DNA of 64,000 nucleotides from Halomonas qaidamensis (GCF_025917315.1 NZ_CP080627.1:62001-126000); one strand, 5' to 3'; positions 9,200 to 19,970 are shown, numbered from the stretch's first letter. Notes: generated by a model from the sequence alone, not told the origin. Numbers and translations: made by a program.

Positions 9200-10540
9200 A
9201 TGAGTGAAACGCTGGAGCGCTGGGGGTCAAAGCGAGCCTTCATCTTAGCGGTAACGGGAGCTGCAGTTGGGTTGGGTAATATTTGGCGCTTCCCGTACGT
9301 TGCAGGCGAGAACGGTGGTGCGGCATTTTTATTGATCTATGTGGCGTTCGTACTTCTGTTAGGTATCCCTGTAATGATGGCCGAGATTTTAATTGGGCGG
9401 GCGGGGCGCCGGGGGCCTATGCAAGCACTGAGTAGGCTAGCTGTTGAAGCAGGCGCTTCTCGACACTGGCGTTGGTTAGGGTTGTTTGGAGCATTCACCG
9501 TCTTCTGTATTTTATCGTTTTACTCGGTGGTGTCAGGTTGGTCGATTGAGTTTTTAGTCGCTTCAATAAACGGAAATTTCGATGGCGCAAGTGCCGCAGA
9601 AATAGGTGCGGGTTTCGAGGCGTTTCTGGCAAACCCAGGCCTGTTGATTTTTAATCACTCGTTGTTCCTATTTATGACCATGACAGTCGTGGCCGCTGGC
9701 GTTGCCAAAGGCCTAGAGCGGTTGAACAACCTATTAATGCCGCTGCTGTACGGTTTATTGTTGCTACTGGCTGGTTATGCCACGACCACCGACGGATTTG
9801 GTACAGCCCTTTCATGGTTGTTTTTACCGTCTTTTGGCGATGTAACGACTTCAGTGGTGTTGCATGCTATGGGGCATGCGTTTTTTACCCTTGCCGTAGG
9901 GGCCTGCGCGCTAATGGCTTATGGGGCTTATATGCCTGATGAGCAGAGCTTACCGAAAGCCGCTTTTGCAGTTGCAATGCTCGATATCAGCGTCGCCTTG
10001 TTAGCAGGGATTGCGATCTTTTCGGTGGTATTTGCCCAAGGTATGGACCCCGCTGATGGTCCTGGGTTGATGTTTGTGACGCTGCCTATTGCTTTTTCTG
10101 AGCTGCCTTGGGGAGCGTTTTGGTTAAGTGTGTTCTTTTTGCTGCTCTTATTGGCTACCTGGACGTCAGCGATTAACCTCGCTGAACCCATGGTGGCAAC
10201 GTTGCAAGGGCTTGGCTGGCGTCGCAGTGTATCAACGGCCGTCGTGGCGCTTAGCGTATGGCTGTTAGGGCTGCTTTCGGCATTTTCGTTTTCTACCCTC
10301 GCCGATTTTAGACCGTTGTTTGGTCGTAATGTGTTTGAGTTAGTTAGTAGTATTCCGCCTGATATTTTTCTGCCTATGGGGGGGCTATTAATTGCTATCT
10401 TTGCGGCATGGGTGATGCCCCGTACGCAGGTTGTACAGGCATTGGGTGTTGGCGAGAGAGGCTATGTACTCTGGCGTAATATTGTACGCTGGGTGTCGAT
10501 TCCGCTGACGTTTATTGTATTGCTCGGCGGGTTGCTATAG
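9200..10540 (+). CDS. Sodium-dependent symporter, NSS (SNF) family
   Basis: A 446-residue inner-membrane protein of the neurotransmitter:sodium symporter family (LeuT/TnaT/MhsT group). It couples Na+ entry to uptake of an amino acid or related compound. The N-terminus carries the family hallmark WGSKRAFILAVTGAAVGLGN followed by IWRFPY, which contains the sodium and substrate sites of TM1. About 11 hydrophobic segments follow. The ATG at 9200 has AGGAG 6 bases upstream; a GTG at 9197 is in frame but less well placed. The gene is divergent from prlC and is followed after 43 bases by the carbonic-anhydrase-like gene, possibly on the same transcript. Substrate not determinable. Confidence 0.93.
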   Translation: MSETLERWGSKRAFILAVTGAAVGLGNIWRFPYVAGENGGAAFLLIYVAFVLLLGIPVMMAEILIGRAGRRGPMQALSRLAVEAGASRHWRWLGLFGAFTVFCILSFYSVVSGWSIEFLVASINGNFDGASAAEIGAGFEAFLANPGLLIFNHSLFLFMTMTVVAAGVAKGLERLNNLLMPLLYGLLLLLAGYATTTDGFGTALSWLFLPSFGDVTTSVVLHAMGHAFFTLAVGACALMAYGAYMPDEQSLPKAAFAVAMLDISVALLAGIAIFSVVFAQGMDPADGPGLMFVTLPIAFSELPWGAFWLSVFFLLLLLATWTSAINLAEPMVATLQGLGWRRSVSTAVVALSVWLLGLLSAFSFSTLADFRPLFGRNVFELVSSIPPDIFLPMGGLLIAIFAAWVMPRTQVVQALGVGERGYVLWRNIVRWVSIPLTFIVLLGGLL

Positions 10541-10583
10541 TCCTTGAATATTTGAATCCAGTAGCGTTAAACAGGAGTGTGCA

Positions 10584-11120
10584 ATGAGCAATGCCCTACG
10601 ACCATTTCAAGGTATGTCGCCTCGCCTGGGTGAACGGGTTTATATCGACCCCGCCAGTGTGGTGATTGGTGATGTAGAGCTGGGCGATGACTGTTCGGTG
10701 TGGCCGACGACCGTGATTAGGGGGGATATGCATCGGATTCGCATTGGCGCTCGCACTAGCGTGCAGGATGGCAGCGTGCTGCATATTACCCATGCCAGCG
10801 ATTTCAATCCTGATGGTTTCCCACTGACGATTGGTGATGATGTCACCATTGGCCATAAAGCGATTTTACATGGCTGTACGCTGGGTAGCCGTATTTTGGT
10901 GGGTATGGGGGCGATTGTGATGGATGGAGCAGTTGTCGAGGATGAGGTGATTATTGCGGCTGGCGCAGTTGTTACACCAGGCAAACGTTTGGAAAGCGGT
11001 TATGTCTATGCTGGAAACCCGGCGAAAGCGTTGCGTCCACTCAAAGATAAAGAGCGCGCTTTCTTTCCTTACACGGCAGGCAACTACGTTAAGTTAAAAG
11101 ATCAGTTCCTCACTCAGTAA
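10584..11120 (+). CDS. Gamma-carbonic anhydrase-like protein (YrdA/PaaY type)
   Basis: A 178-residue left-handed beta-helix protein built of hexapeptide repeats (for example IGDVELGDDCSVWPTTVIRGDMHRI and VTIGHKAILHGCTLGSRI in part). The histidines in VLHIT, TIGHKAILHG are the positions that bind metal in the gamma-class carbonic anhydrases, so zinc binding is likely. Whether it hydrates CO2 is not known for many bacterial homologues of the YrdA type. The start is the ATG at 10584 after AGGAGTGTGCA. It follows the NSS symporter gene on the same strand by 43 bases. Confidence 0.9.
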   Translation: MSNALRPFQGMSPRLGERVYIDPASVVIGDVELGDDCSVWPTTVIRGDMHRIRIGARTSVQDGSVLHITHASDFNPDGFPLTIGDDVTIGHKAILHGCTLGSRILVGMGAIVMDGAVVEDEVIIAAGAVVTPGKRLESGYVYAGNPAKALRPLKDKERAFFPYTAGNYVKLKDQFLTQ

Positions 11121-11231
11121 ATTTTCTAATGTAGGCGCTAAGCAGTTGGCCTAACACTCTTTTTTCTTAAATAGTCATGTTGCGGCAGCCAAAAATCTGG
11201 TAATTTATCCAGTTTTCCAGGATGCCGCGCT

Positions 11232-11903
11232 ATGGCGAATTTTCGCACGCACATTACGGTAGCAGCAGCAGGCGGCGTGCTAATGGCTTATGTCGGCTGG
11301 CAGGCACAGTGGTGGCCAGCGACTCAGGCGCTATTAATTATTGCCTTGGTAGCCTTTGGCGGTATTTTGCCTGACATAGATGCAGATCGTTCTCGCTCTA
11401 TTCGTTTGATTTTTAACCTTCTATCAGTACCTTCACTAGTGCTGGGTGTACTGTTGCTGCAACCGTGGTTAACGCCTGGATTATTGCTAGTGGCCTGTGG
11501 AAGCATCTACTTTAGCGTACGTTACCTTGCGGCGGTGGTGTTCTCACGGCTAACGGTTCATCGAGGTATTTGGCATTCACTAATGGCTGCTATGTTGTGT
11601 GCGTTAGCGACGGCTGCGCTTAGTTTTCATTTACTGGCACAGCCGGCTTGGCTGGCCTGGTGTCACGGGGCAGCAGTACTGTTAGGGTTTATTATCCATT
11701 TAAGTCTTGATGAACTCTTTAGTGTGGATCTAGAAGGCGCGCGGCTAAAGCGTTCATTTGGAACCGCGCTGAAGCTGGGTGATGGCCGACGTCCGCTATC
11801 AAATGTCTTTATGCTGATTGCGCTATTAACGCTAGTGCCATGGGTACCGCCCTGGGATGTACTGGTTGAATTGCTTCATCAAGGGTCGCTGCTATGGCGA
11901 TAA
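11232..11903 (+). CDS. YdjM-like metal-dependent hydrolase family membrane protein
   Basis: A 223-residue membrane protein of the DUF457/YdjM family, annotated as putative membrane-bound metal-dependent hydrolases. The N-terminal FRTHITVAA, the acidic GGILPDIDADRS motif, HRGIWHSL and IHLSLDE supply the conserved histidines and aspartates expected for a metal site facing one side of the membrane. About five membrane segments are seen. The substrate is unknown. The last 25 bases overlap the 3' end of the convergent response-regulator gene on the opposite strand. AGGA lies 9 bases before the ATG. Confidence 0.75.
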   Translation: MANFRTHITVAAAGGVLMAYVGWQAQWWPATQALLIIALVAFGGILPDIDADRSRSIRLIFNLLSVPSLVLGVLLLQPWLTPGLLLVACGSIYFSVRYLAAVVFSRLTVHRGIWHSLMAAMLCALATAALSFHLLAQPAWLAWCHGAAVLLGFIIHLSLDELFSVDLEGARLKRSFGTALKLGDGRRPLSNVFMLIALLTLVPWVPPWDVLVELLHQGSLLWR

Positions 11904-13261
11904 TCGTCAGCGCTTAAGCTGTGTTTTTTGAGTTTGTCGTAGAAGGTTTTGCGGGGAATTCCCAGATGGCGGCACACGTCAGTGACTCTACCATGGTGGC
12001 GGGCCAGGGATTGGCTAATTAGGCTCTTTTCAAATAGCTCAACCTGCCGAGGTAGCGTGGGTTCCTCTGTGTCGGCACTGACCCCTTCTAGTAGCGCATC
12101 TAAGCGGTAGTCAAAGGCGGCTCCCAATAGCACATATCGCTCGGCAAGGTTACGCAGTTCACGAACATTACCAGGCCAGTCGTGAGCCAGCAGGGCAGCA
12201 ATCGAAGGGCTATCCAGGGTGGGGGCTTCTAAGCCACTACGGTTGGCAGCGATCACCGCGAAATGTTGGAATAACAGCGGGATGTCTTCGCGTCGTTCGC
12301 GCAGTGCGGGCAGCGGTAGGGTGACCACGTTGAGTCGATAGTAGAGATCTTCGCGAAAGTATCCCTCTTCGGCAGCCGCTTTAAGGTCCACTTTGGTGGC
12401 AGCAATTACACGAATATTGAGTGGCACCGTCTCGTTGGCCCCAAGGCGCTCGACACTACGCTCTTGCAAGACGCGTAACAGTTTAACCTGGAGCGCCAAT
12501 GGCATTGACTCGATTTCATCCAGGAATACGGTGCCGCCATTGGCATGCTCGAATTTACCAATTCGCCGTTCTACTGCGCCGGTAAAGGCACCTTTTTCAT
12601 GGCCAAACAGCTCTGACTCTATGGTGTTTTCTGGCACCGCGCCGCAGTTGATCGCCATGAACGGGCTATTACGCCGGGCGCTGCGTTCATGAATGGCGCG
12701 GGCAACAAGGTCTTTTCCGGTGCCGGTTTCGCCAAACAGGAGTACATCAGCTTCTACTTGGCTGATGCGTTGAATCATTGCCGCTAGGCGAGAAATCACC
12801 GCCGTACGGCCAACTAAACGAGGCCCAAGAGCGGCTTGTTGTACCTCAAGTTCAGCTTTTAAACGCAGATTTTCCAAGCTTAGCTGGCGCTTTTCGATGC
12901 CTCGCCTCACGACATCAAGTAGCTGGTCGCCCGCGAAAGGTTTTTCCAGAAAATCCCAAGCGCCTGCACGCATTGCTTCTACCGCCGTCGATATATCACC
13001 GTGACCAGTGATTAAAATAATTGGCAGTGTGGCATCGCGACTATGTAGCTCATTCAACAGCGTCATGCCGTCCATTCCTGGCATCCTGATATCGCTAACA
13101 ATGACACCGGGGAAATTCGCTGGCAGAGCTTCCAGCGCTTGCTCAGCAGATTCAAAGCAGTGAGGTGTGTAGCCGGCAAGTTCAAGTGTTTGGCTAGCGG
13201 TGATACGCAGGTGCGGTTCATCGTCGATCACCATGACCGGCAGTGTCGACGGCTCATGCAT
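11879..13261 (-). CDS. dctD: Sigma-54-dependent response regulator, DctD family
   Basis: A 460-residue NtrC-class activator. The receiver domain (residues ~8-120) has the acidic pair DDE at 13-15, phospho-acceptor Asp57 (VSDIRMPG) and the conserved lysine in EKPF. The AAA+ domain (~145-375) shows Walker A GETGTGKD, the sigma-54 contact loop GAFTGA, and Walker B-type FLDEIE. The C-terminus carries a Fis-type helix-turn-helix (RVTDVCRHLGIPRKTFYDKL). It should activate sigma-54 promoters once phosphorylated by the DctB-like kinase encoded just upstream, whose stop overlaps its start by 8 bases. In other bacteria DctB/DctD control dicarboxylate uptake; the actual signal here is unknown. The 3' end overlaps the convergent YdjM-like gene by 25 bases. 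Confidence 0.92.
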   Translation of the reverse strand: MHEPSTLPVMVIDDEPHLRITASQTLELAGYTPHCFESAEQALEALPANFPGVIVSDIRMPGMDGMTLLNELHSRDATLPIILITGHGDISTAVEAMRAGAWDFLEKPFAGDQLLDVVRRGIEKRQLSLENLRLKAELEVQQAALGPRLVGRTAVISRLAAMIQRISQVEADVLLFGETGTGKDLVARAIHERSARRNSPFMAINCGAVPENTIESELFGHEKGAFTGAVERRIGKFEHANGGTVFLDEIESMPLALQVKLLRVLQERSVERLGANETVPLNIRVIAATKVDLKAAAEEGYFREDLYYRLNVVTLPLPALRERREDIPLLFQHFAVIAANRSGLEAPTLDSPSIAALLAHDWPGNVRELRNLAERYVLLGAAFDYRLDALLEGVSADTEEPTLPRQVELFEKSLISQSLARHHGRVTDVCRHLGIPRKTFYDKLKKHSLSADDYRHSSDP

Positions 13262-15173
13262 GGTTGTTATGCTCCTTGACTGAAGGCGGCGGCAGTACGT
13301 TAGGTGTTGCTGAGCAGGGCAGCGTAACGGTGAATCTTGCCCCGCCGGTGGGCTGATTTGCTACCTGCAACTTGCCTCCCAGATCTTCCATAATACGTGA
13401 GGAAATCGAAAGTCCTAGTCCTAATCCGCTACCGGGTGCTTTCGTGGTGAAGAAGGGTTCGAAAATTTGGCCCAAGTGATGTTCCGGGACCCCCGGGCCA
13501 TTATCGGCAACGCTGATCAGCACTTGCTGTTGCGCGATTTCTACCCGTAGCGTCAGTACGGGTGACGCTACCTCTTTCATTGCCTGTAGCGCGTTGCTAA
13601 TCAGGTTTACCAGCACTTGCTCCAGGCGTACTAAGTCACCTTCCACCCAAAGTGTGTCTTCAGGCCACTGCTGAACCACGGTGATGCCATCATCTCGTAA
13701 GCGGCTTTGAAATAAACGCAGTGCGTACTCAATACAGGCTTGGACAGAGATTGTTTCCTGGCGCTCACTGCTCTTACGAGAAAACTGGCGCAGCTGGGCG
13801 CTAATGTCGGCCATGCGCTGTGTAAGCTCAACAATCTGCGCTAGGTTGGCATCCGCTTTATCTACCCGCGCTAGTTCAATAAACCGTCGACCATTTTCAG
13901 CGTAAGCGCGAATAGCGGCTAACGGTTGATTTAACTCGTGATTGATACCCGCAGCCAATTGGCCTAAGACCGCTAATTTTGCTGCTTGGATCAGTTCATC
14001 TTGGGTTTGGCGCAAATTAGCTTCTGCTCTTCGCCGTTCTTCAATTTCATCGGAAAGCCGCTGATTACTGGCAACTAAGTCACGTGTTCTTCGTTCTACG
14101 CTAACCTCTAGCTCATCTCGCACTCTTGCTAACGTTTGCCGTTCGCGCTCTGCAAATGCTTCGCGCTCTCGACGTAAACGCAAGCGTTGCCAACCAATAC
14201 CACCGCCCAAGGTCACCACACCATATAAGCCTCCCGCCATGAGTGCTGCAAGCCATTGGGCGTTCACTACCGGGGTTAGTGGTTTTAAAATATGCATTTG
14301 CCAGCCAAACTCTGGGATGGGGCGCGTCAAGCTTAAATAGCGCCCGCCATCTAATGGCCCGCTAGCAAAGCTAACAAGGTAGCTATCAGCCCCGTAAGGA
14401 GCTTCAAGTTGAATACCTGAAGGCGTTAAAGGCTCCATTGCATAGCGTCGGGTTGCTCGTAGAGTGTCGCGCTGGCTGTCAGTAAGAGGGTAAAGAGCGT
14501 TCATGCGCAGCTCAGGGTGGCTGGCCATGAAAATAATATTATCGCTATCGGTAACAAACAGCTCAGCATCCTGTTCCGCCCAGCTCTCTTCAACATCGTC
14601 GAGCAGCACTTTGACGACGATAACTCCGTCGGGTTTTGCATCGGGGGAGGTATCATCAAGCCACACCGGCGCAGAAAAGTAGTAACCACGCTCAAGCGAC
14701 TGTACGCCTAAACCATAGAAACGCCCTTGCCCCCCAGTAATGGCATCGGTGTAATAGCTGCGGAACGCGTAGTTTTGACCAATAAATGTATTGGGGCGGT
14801 GCCAGTTGCTGGCGGCGATGGTATCGGCGTCACGGTTTAGTAAATAAACATCGGATACCCCAGAGGTAAAACGAAAACGATCAAGCAGCAAGTTGAGTGG
14901 CATAGAGTCTTGGCTGTCTGGGGAATCTAAAAAACGTTGTACGCCTTCCCTGGTCGCCAGCATCTGCGGCAAATAATCATAGCGCAGTAGGTAACCGTTG
15001 AGGTTGGCGGCAGAAAGCCGCAGCTCGTTTTCAGCATCGTCTTGTAAGTTTGATAATGCCTGCTCACGGGCCAATTGAGCGGCTTGCCACATGCAAAATA
15101 TAAGCCCAAGCGAAATCACTATCAGCCAGAGCAGTCGCCAGCGTAGGTCTGAAAGGCGAAGTAAGTGTTTCAT
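13254..15173 (-). CDS. dctB: Sensor histidine kinase, DctB family
   Basis: A 639-residue inner-membrane kinase: TM1 at ~14-32, a periplasmic double-PAS/dCache-like sensor (~33-304), TM2 at ~305-327, a coiled linker rich in R and E (~330-400), then the kinase core. The phospho-acceptor is His412 in AAGINHELNQPLAAIRAY, and the ATP site shows LISNALQAM, DNGPGVP and GSGLGLGLSI. It would sense an external organic acid and phosphorylate the DctD-like partner. It is sandwiched in an overlapping operon: 4 bases with the upstream GntR gene, 8 with the downstream regulator gene, so the three are very likely translationally coupled. The ligand may be lactate or a dicarboxylate; this is inference. Confidence 0.92.
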   Translation of the reverse strand: MKHLLRLSDLRWRLLWLIVISLGLIFCMWQAAQLAREQALSNLQDDAENELRLSAANLNGYLLRYDYLPQMLATREGVQRFLDSPDSQDSMPLNLLLDRFRFTSGVSDVYLLNRDADTIAASNWHRPNTFIGQNYAFRSYYTDAITGGQGRFYGLGVQSLERGYYFSAPVWLDDTSPDAKPDGVIVVKVLLDDVEESWAEQDAELFVTDSDNIIFMASHPELRMNALYPLTDSQRDTLRATRRYAMEPLTPSGIQLEAPYGADSYLVSFASGPLDGGRYLSLTRPIPEFGWQMHILKPLTPVVNAQWLAALMAGGLYGVVTLGGGIGWQRLRLRREREAFAERERQTLARVRDELEVSVERRTRDLVASNQRLSDEIEERRRAEANLRQTQDELIQAAKLAVLGQLAAGINHELNQPLAAIRAYAENGRRFIELARVDKADANLAQIVELTQRMADISAQLRQFSRKSSERQETISVQACIEYALRLFQSRLRDDGITVVQQWPEDTLWVEGDLVRLEQVLVNLISNALQAMKEVASPVLTLRVEIAQQQVLISVADNGPGVPEHHLGQIFEPFFTTKAPGSGLGLGLSISSRIMEDLGGKLQVANQPTGGARFTVTLPCSATPNVLPPPSVKEHNNHA

Positions 15174-15943
15174 GCAGGTGTGCTGCTGGTGCCCTGCGCA
15201 CGACGCAGTGCACGCTGAGCGCGGGTTTCGGCTCTGGCCATTTCGAGAAGACCTTCCTCAACATATACTAGGTGTTCGTGTGCTCGGGAGCGGGCGTCTT
15301 CAGCACGACCCTCTAAAATTGCATCCAGTAGTGCGCGGTGCTGCTTCATTAACTGCGCGCGTGAGTTTGGCTTTGCAAAAAGATGAGCGAGGTTATCAAC
15401 GATGCTTTGCTCTAATAAATGAAAAATGCCTCGAATAGTGTGAAGTAGCAATACGTTGTGAGCTGCTTCTGCAATAGCGAGGTGGAAGGCGGCGTCTAGC
15501 TTTGCTTCTTGGGCTGGGTTGGCGCCTACAAACCCGCCGTCGAGTTCTTCAAAACGTTGGATAAGAACGGCTTTATCGGCTGGTGTTGAGCGTAATGCTG
15601 CGTAATAAGCCGAAATTCCCTCCATTGCATCGCGAAACTCAAGTAAATCCAGGTGAAACTCATTGTGTCGTGAAAGCATTTCTAACAGCGGGTCGGTGTA
15701 GCCGCTGTTTAGCGTTTCATTAACAAATGTACCGCCCCCTTGGCGGCTATTCAGCAGGCCTCGTGCGGCAAGCTTTTGGATAGCTTCGCGTAGAGAAGGG
15801 CGAGAAACGCCAAAACGTTCGGCAAGCTCTCTTTCTGGGGGCAGGCGCTGGCCAGGCTTGAGGCTACCTTCAAGAATCATTGCCTCAAGGCGCTCAGTAA
15901 TTACATCAGCCAAACGTTGTTGGCGAAGGGGCGGATACGACAT
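15170..15943 (-). CDS. lldR: FadR/GntR-family transcriptional regulator, LldR-like
   Basis: A 257-residue regulator: winged helix N-terminus (LADVITERLEAMILEGSLKP, then RLPPERELAERFGVSRPSLR) and an all-helical FCD ligand-binding domain with metal-type histidines (AAFHLAIAEAAHN, HRALLDAI). It sits divergent from lldD, and two identical palindromes AATTGGTA-A-TACCAATT lie in the intergenic region, matching the GntR/LldR operator style; lactate-responsive repression of lldD and of its own operon is the likely role. The ATG at 15943 is preferred: AGGAG is 10 bases upstream, whereas the ATG at 15952 is only one base from it. The inner palindrome overlaps the region just upstream of the start, consistent with autoregulation. 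It overlaps dctB by 4 bases. Confidence 0.88.
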   Translation of the reverse strand: MSYPPLRQQRLADVITERLEAMILEGSLKPGQRLPPERELAERFGVSRPSLREAIQKLAARGLLNSRQGGGTFVNETLNSGYTDPLLEMLSRHNEFHLDLLEFRDAMEGISAYYAALRSTPADKAVLIQRFEELDGGFVGANPAQEAKLDAAFHLAIAEAAHNVLLLHTIRGIFHLLEQSIVDNLAHLFAKPNSRAQLMKQHRALLDAILEGRAEDARSRAHEHLVYVEEGLLEMARAETRAQRALRRAQGTSSTPA

Positions 15944-15960
15944 GAAATTCATGCTCCTAT

Positions 15961-15977
15961 AATTGGTAATACCAATT
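15961..15977. promoter_or_regulatory. LldR-type operator 1 (near lldR)
   Basis: AATTGGTAATACCAATT is a perfect 8+1+8 palindrome of FadR/GntR operator style. It lies 18 bases upstream of the lldR start codon, overlapping the likely leader or promoter, so binding would repress the lldR-dctB-dctD operon. Confidence 0.85.
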
Positions 15978-16158
15978 CTAAAAGTTTCATATGTTTTGCT
16001 CAAGCATCAATTATAAACCTCAGCTTATCCATAGAGATTAGGTAGAAAGTAACTTCTTGCTTATGTAACTAAAGTATAAGCGTGGTAAAAGCCTTTGTTG
16101 GGGTTGTCAATTGACATGATGAAAGGGGCTGTTTAGTGTGGCATCTAATCAATCTGTA

Positions 16159-16175
16159 AATTGGTAATACCAATT
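16159..16175. promoter_or_regulatory. LldR-type operator 2 (near lldD)
   Basis: An exact second copy of the 17-bp palindrome, extended by one more A/T pair on each side. It lies 90 bases before lldD and 198 bp from operator 1, so looping between the two sites is possible. Confidence 0.85.
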
Positions 16176-16264
16176 TTACTTGTGGCGTTTAACATTAACG
16201 CTTCGATGACCGTGTATAGATAGTACTTATAAATAGTGCATCTATTTATTGCATAGGGCCTGCC

Positions 16265-17419
16265 ATGATCATTTCATCACCTACGGACTACCGCCAAGCT
16301 GCCAAGCGTCGTATTCCCCCGTTTCTGTTTCACTATGCTGACGGCGGGTCGTACGCAGAGCATACGTTGCGGAGCAATGTTGAAGACCTGGCGGGTGTCG
16401 CGTTGCGGCAGCGGGTGTTAAAGGATATGTCGTCGCTATCGCTGGAAACCGAGCTGTTTGGCGAAAAGATGGCAATGCCTCTTGCCTTGGCGCCGGTGGG
16501 GCTAACCGGCATGTACGCTAGGCGTGGTGAAGTCCAGGCAGCGCGGGCAGCGACCAAGAAAGGCATACCATTTACGTTATCGACGGTATCCGTATGCCCT
16601 ATTGCTGAAGTGGCGTCGGCAGTTGAGCGGCCCATTTGGTTTCAGCTTTATGTACTGAAGGATCGGGGCTTTATGAAGCACGTGCTTGAGCGTGCTAAGG
16701 CGGCAGGGGTTAAAACATTAATCTTCACCGTTGATATGCCTGTACCTGGGGCGCGTTATCGCGATGCCCACTCAGGTATGAGCGGCAAAAGCGGGCCTAT
16801 GAAACGTATGCTTCAGGCTGCATTGCATCCTCTTTGGGCTTGGGATGTAGGTGTTCGTGGTCGCCCGCATGATCTAGGCAACGTGTCTGATTATCGTGGT
16901 CAGCCGACAGAGCTTGAGGATTATATTGCTTGGCTTGGCGATAACTTTGATCCCTCTATTTCCTGGAAAGATCTGGATTGGATTCGTGAGCAATGGGATG
17001 GCCCAATGGTTATTAAGGGCATATTGGATGCTGAAGATGCCCGTGATGCAGTCCGCTTTGGGGCTGATGGTATTGTGGTTTCAAATCACGGTGGCCGTCA
17101 GTTAGATGGCGTGCCTTCTACCGCGCGTGCTCTGCCTGCTATTGCAGATGCAGTTAAGGGTGACTTAGCCATCCTGGCAGATTCTGGTGTGCGTAATGGG
17201 TTGGATGTAGTAAGGATGGTTGCCATGGGCGCAGATACAGTATTGATCGGTCGCGCCTTTATCTATGCGCTGGCAGCAGCAGGTGAGGCGGGGGTTGCTA
17301 ACCTGCTTGAGCTTTTCGAAAAAGAGATGAGGGTGGCAATGACGCTCACCGGCGCGCGAACGATTGCTGATCTCAACACCGAGTCATTAGTGCCTGACGC
17401 GATTCCTGTACTTAAATAG
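16265..17419 (+). CDS. lldD: FMN-dependent L-lactate dehydrogenase
   Basis: A 384-residue alpha-hydroxy-acid oxidase family enzyme that oxidises L-lactate to pyruvate at the inner membrane and passes electrons to quinone. Expected motifs are all present: the N-terminal [21 protein letters not shown], the FMN-binding [12 protein letters not shown], and the catalytic [10 protein letters not shown] with the active-site histidine and arginine, followed by the [11 protein letters not shown] and [11 protein letters not shown] phosphate-site motifs. Length matches LldD (about 380). It starts at the ATG at 16265. It is divergent from lldR and probably under its control through the twin palindromes. 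No lactate permease gene is adjacent. Confidence 0.95.
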   Translation: MIISSPTDYRQAAKRRIPPFLFHYADGGSYAEHTLRSNVEDLAGVALRQRVLKDMSSLSLETELFGEKMAMPLALAPVGLTGMYARRGEVQAARAATKKGIPFTLSTVSVCPIAEVASAVERPIWFQLYVLKDRGFMKHVLERAKAAGVKTLIFTVDMPVPGARYRDAHSGMSGKSGPMKRMLQAALHPLWAWDVGVRGRPHDLGNVSDYRGQPTELEDYIAWLGDNFDPSISWKDLDWIREQWDGPMVIKGILDAEDARDAVRFGADGIVVSNHGGRQLDGVPSTARALPAIADAVKGDLAILADSGVRNGLDVVRMVAMGADTVLIGRAFIYALAAAGEAGVANLLELFEKEMRVAMTLTGARTIADLNTESLVPDAIPVLK

Positions 17420-17460
17420 AAAGGGTAATGTAGAGAAAGGGGAATATAGAAGGGTGACGT

Positions 17461-17500
17461 TGCTGACATTAGGGTAATAGACGAATGTTGGAGTTTTTTT
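17461..17500 (+). terminator. Probable terminator after lldD
   Basis: CTGACATT and AATGTTGG can pair (two G-U pairs) around a 12-base loop and are followed by a seven-base T-run. The stem is weak, so confidence is modest. Confidence 0.4.
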
Positions 17501-17685
17501 ATAAAAGCCCTTGCCAAGACGGCAGCGAATCCGTAAAGTACGCATCCGCTGCCGGGGACGCACAGCGTTACCAGCGGTGATAGAAGGTGAAAACCTTCGG
17601 TTTGTCAGGAAGTTAGCGCAATAAAAGAGAAGGCATCGTTATCTCGCTTTCTTAACTCGCTCGCTTCACTCACTGAAAACAGTGA

Positions 17686-17713
17686 TTGACAAACACCAGG
17701 AAATGCGTAGAAT
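17686..17713 (+). promoter_or_regulatory. rRNA operon promoter
   Basis: TTGACA (17686-17691) and TAGAAT (17708-17713) are separated by 16 bp, followed by a GC-rich discriminator, the standard design of a strong rRNA promoter. The 16S gene begins about 265 bases downstream. The stretch 17500-17685 upstream holds an imperfect hairpin GGCAGCG/CGCTGCC (17521-17553) but no gene that I can support. Confidence 0.8.
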
Positions 17714-17782
17714 ACGCCTTCCTCGCTGAGGCAAACCAGTTCATCGGTTAGCCGGCTGATAAGATAGCCTCGCAGCGAAACA

Positions 17783-17793
17783 GCTCTTTAACA
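17783..17793 (+). promoter_or_regulatory. boxA antitermination signal in the rRNA leader
   Basis: GCTCTTTAACA matches the Nus-factor boxA consensus TGCTCTTTAACA. It lies about 70 bases past the promoter and ahead of 16S, where it would recruit the antitermination complex. Confidence 0.8.
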
Positions 17794-17977
17794 ATTTGAT
17801 CAGGTAATTCATGTGGGCGCTTGCCGATGAGGGTGATAAATCACCAAATATCAAGGCAAGCGGTCATGACAATGTAAATTGAAATGAATTCGTTTGAACC
17901 TTGAGCCAGGTTTGATGCGCTTTTGTTGTTCGTCAACATTATGTTGTCGGATGACGAGTAAGCATCACAATGATTTT

Positions 17978-19510
<1,533 letters not shown>

Positions 19511-19597
19511 AACGATGCATCATCCCTCGCGGTAAGCGCTCACAATGAATTACCTGATCAGATAATAGAGCAAACGGTTTAAGCACGATCCCCTCTT

Positions 19598-19674
<77 letters not shown>

Positions 19675-19785
19675 AATTCCTGTGATACGGCGTTAAAATG
19701 CTCCTCGTATAGCAGGCTATACGTCGTCGCATCTTGCCTTGTCTCACAGAAATTAATGGCAAGAGGTAAGATCAGCAAAAACAAT

Positions 19786-19861
19786 GGGGCCATAGCTCAG
19801 CTGGGAGAGCGCCTGCCTTGCACGCAGGAGGTCAGCGGTTCGATCCCGCTTGGCTCCACCA
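19786..19861 (+). tRNA. tRNA-Ala (TGC anticodon)
   Basis: A 76-base tRNA beginning GGGGCCATAGCTCAG and ending TTGGCTCCACCA. The anticodon loop CTTGCAC gives TGC, alanine. CCA is encoded. It is the second spacer tRNA, 111 bases after tRNA-Ile. Confidence 0.97.
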
Positions 19862-19958
19862 TTATCTTAACGTTAAGTGTAAGACCCGTTTGTGATTGTT
19901 TCGTGACCATTGATAAGCACGACGTTAGACGTCTTCTTATCACTGTTCATTGAACAGC

Positions 19959-19970
19959 TGCTCTTTAACA
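19959..19970 (+). promoter_or_regulatory. boxA antitermination signal before 23S
   Basis: TGCTCTTTAACA is an exact match to the boxA consensus. It lies in the tRNA-Ala to 23S spacer and would renew the antitermination complex for 23S. Confidence 0.8.

Noticed and set aside
11140..11170. Terminator after the carbonic-anhydrase-like gene (TAGGC/GCCTA plus T-run)
   Set aside because: The stem is only 5 bp with a 12-base loop and the T-run is offset; too weak to list.
16109..16160. Sigma-54 promoter for lldD near TGGCATC
   Set aside because: The GG is present but there is no GC 10 bases later, so the invariant spacing fails.
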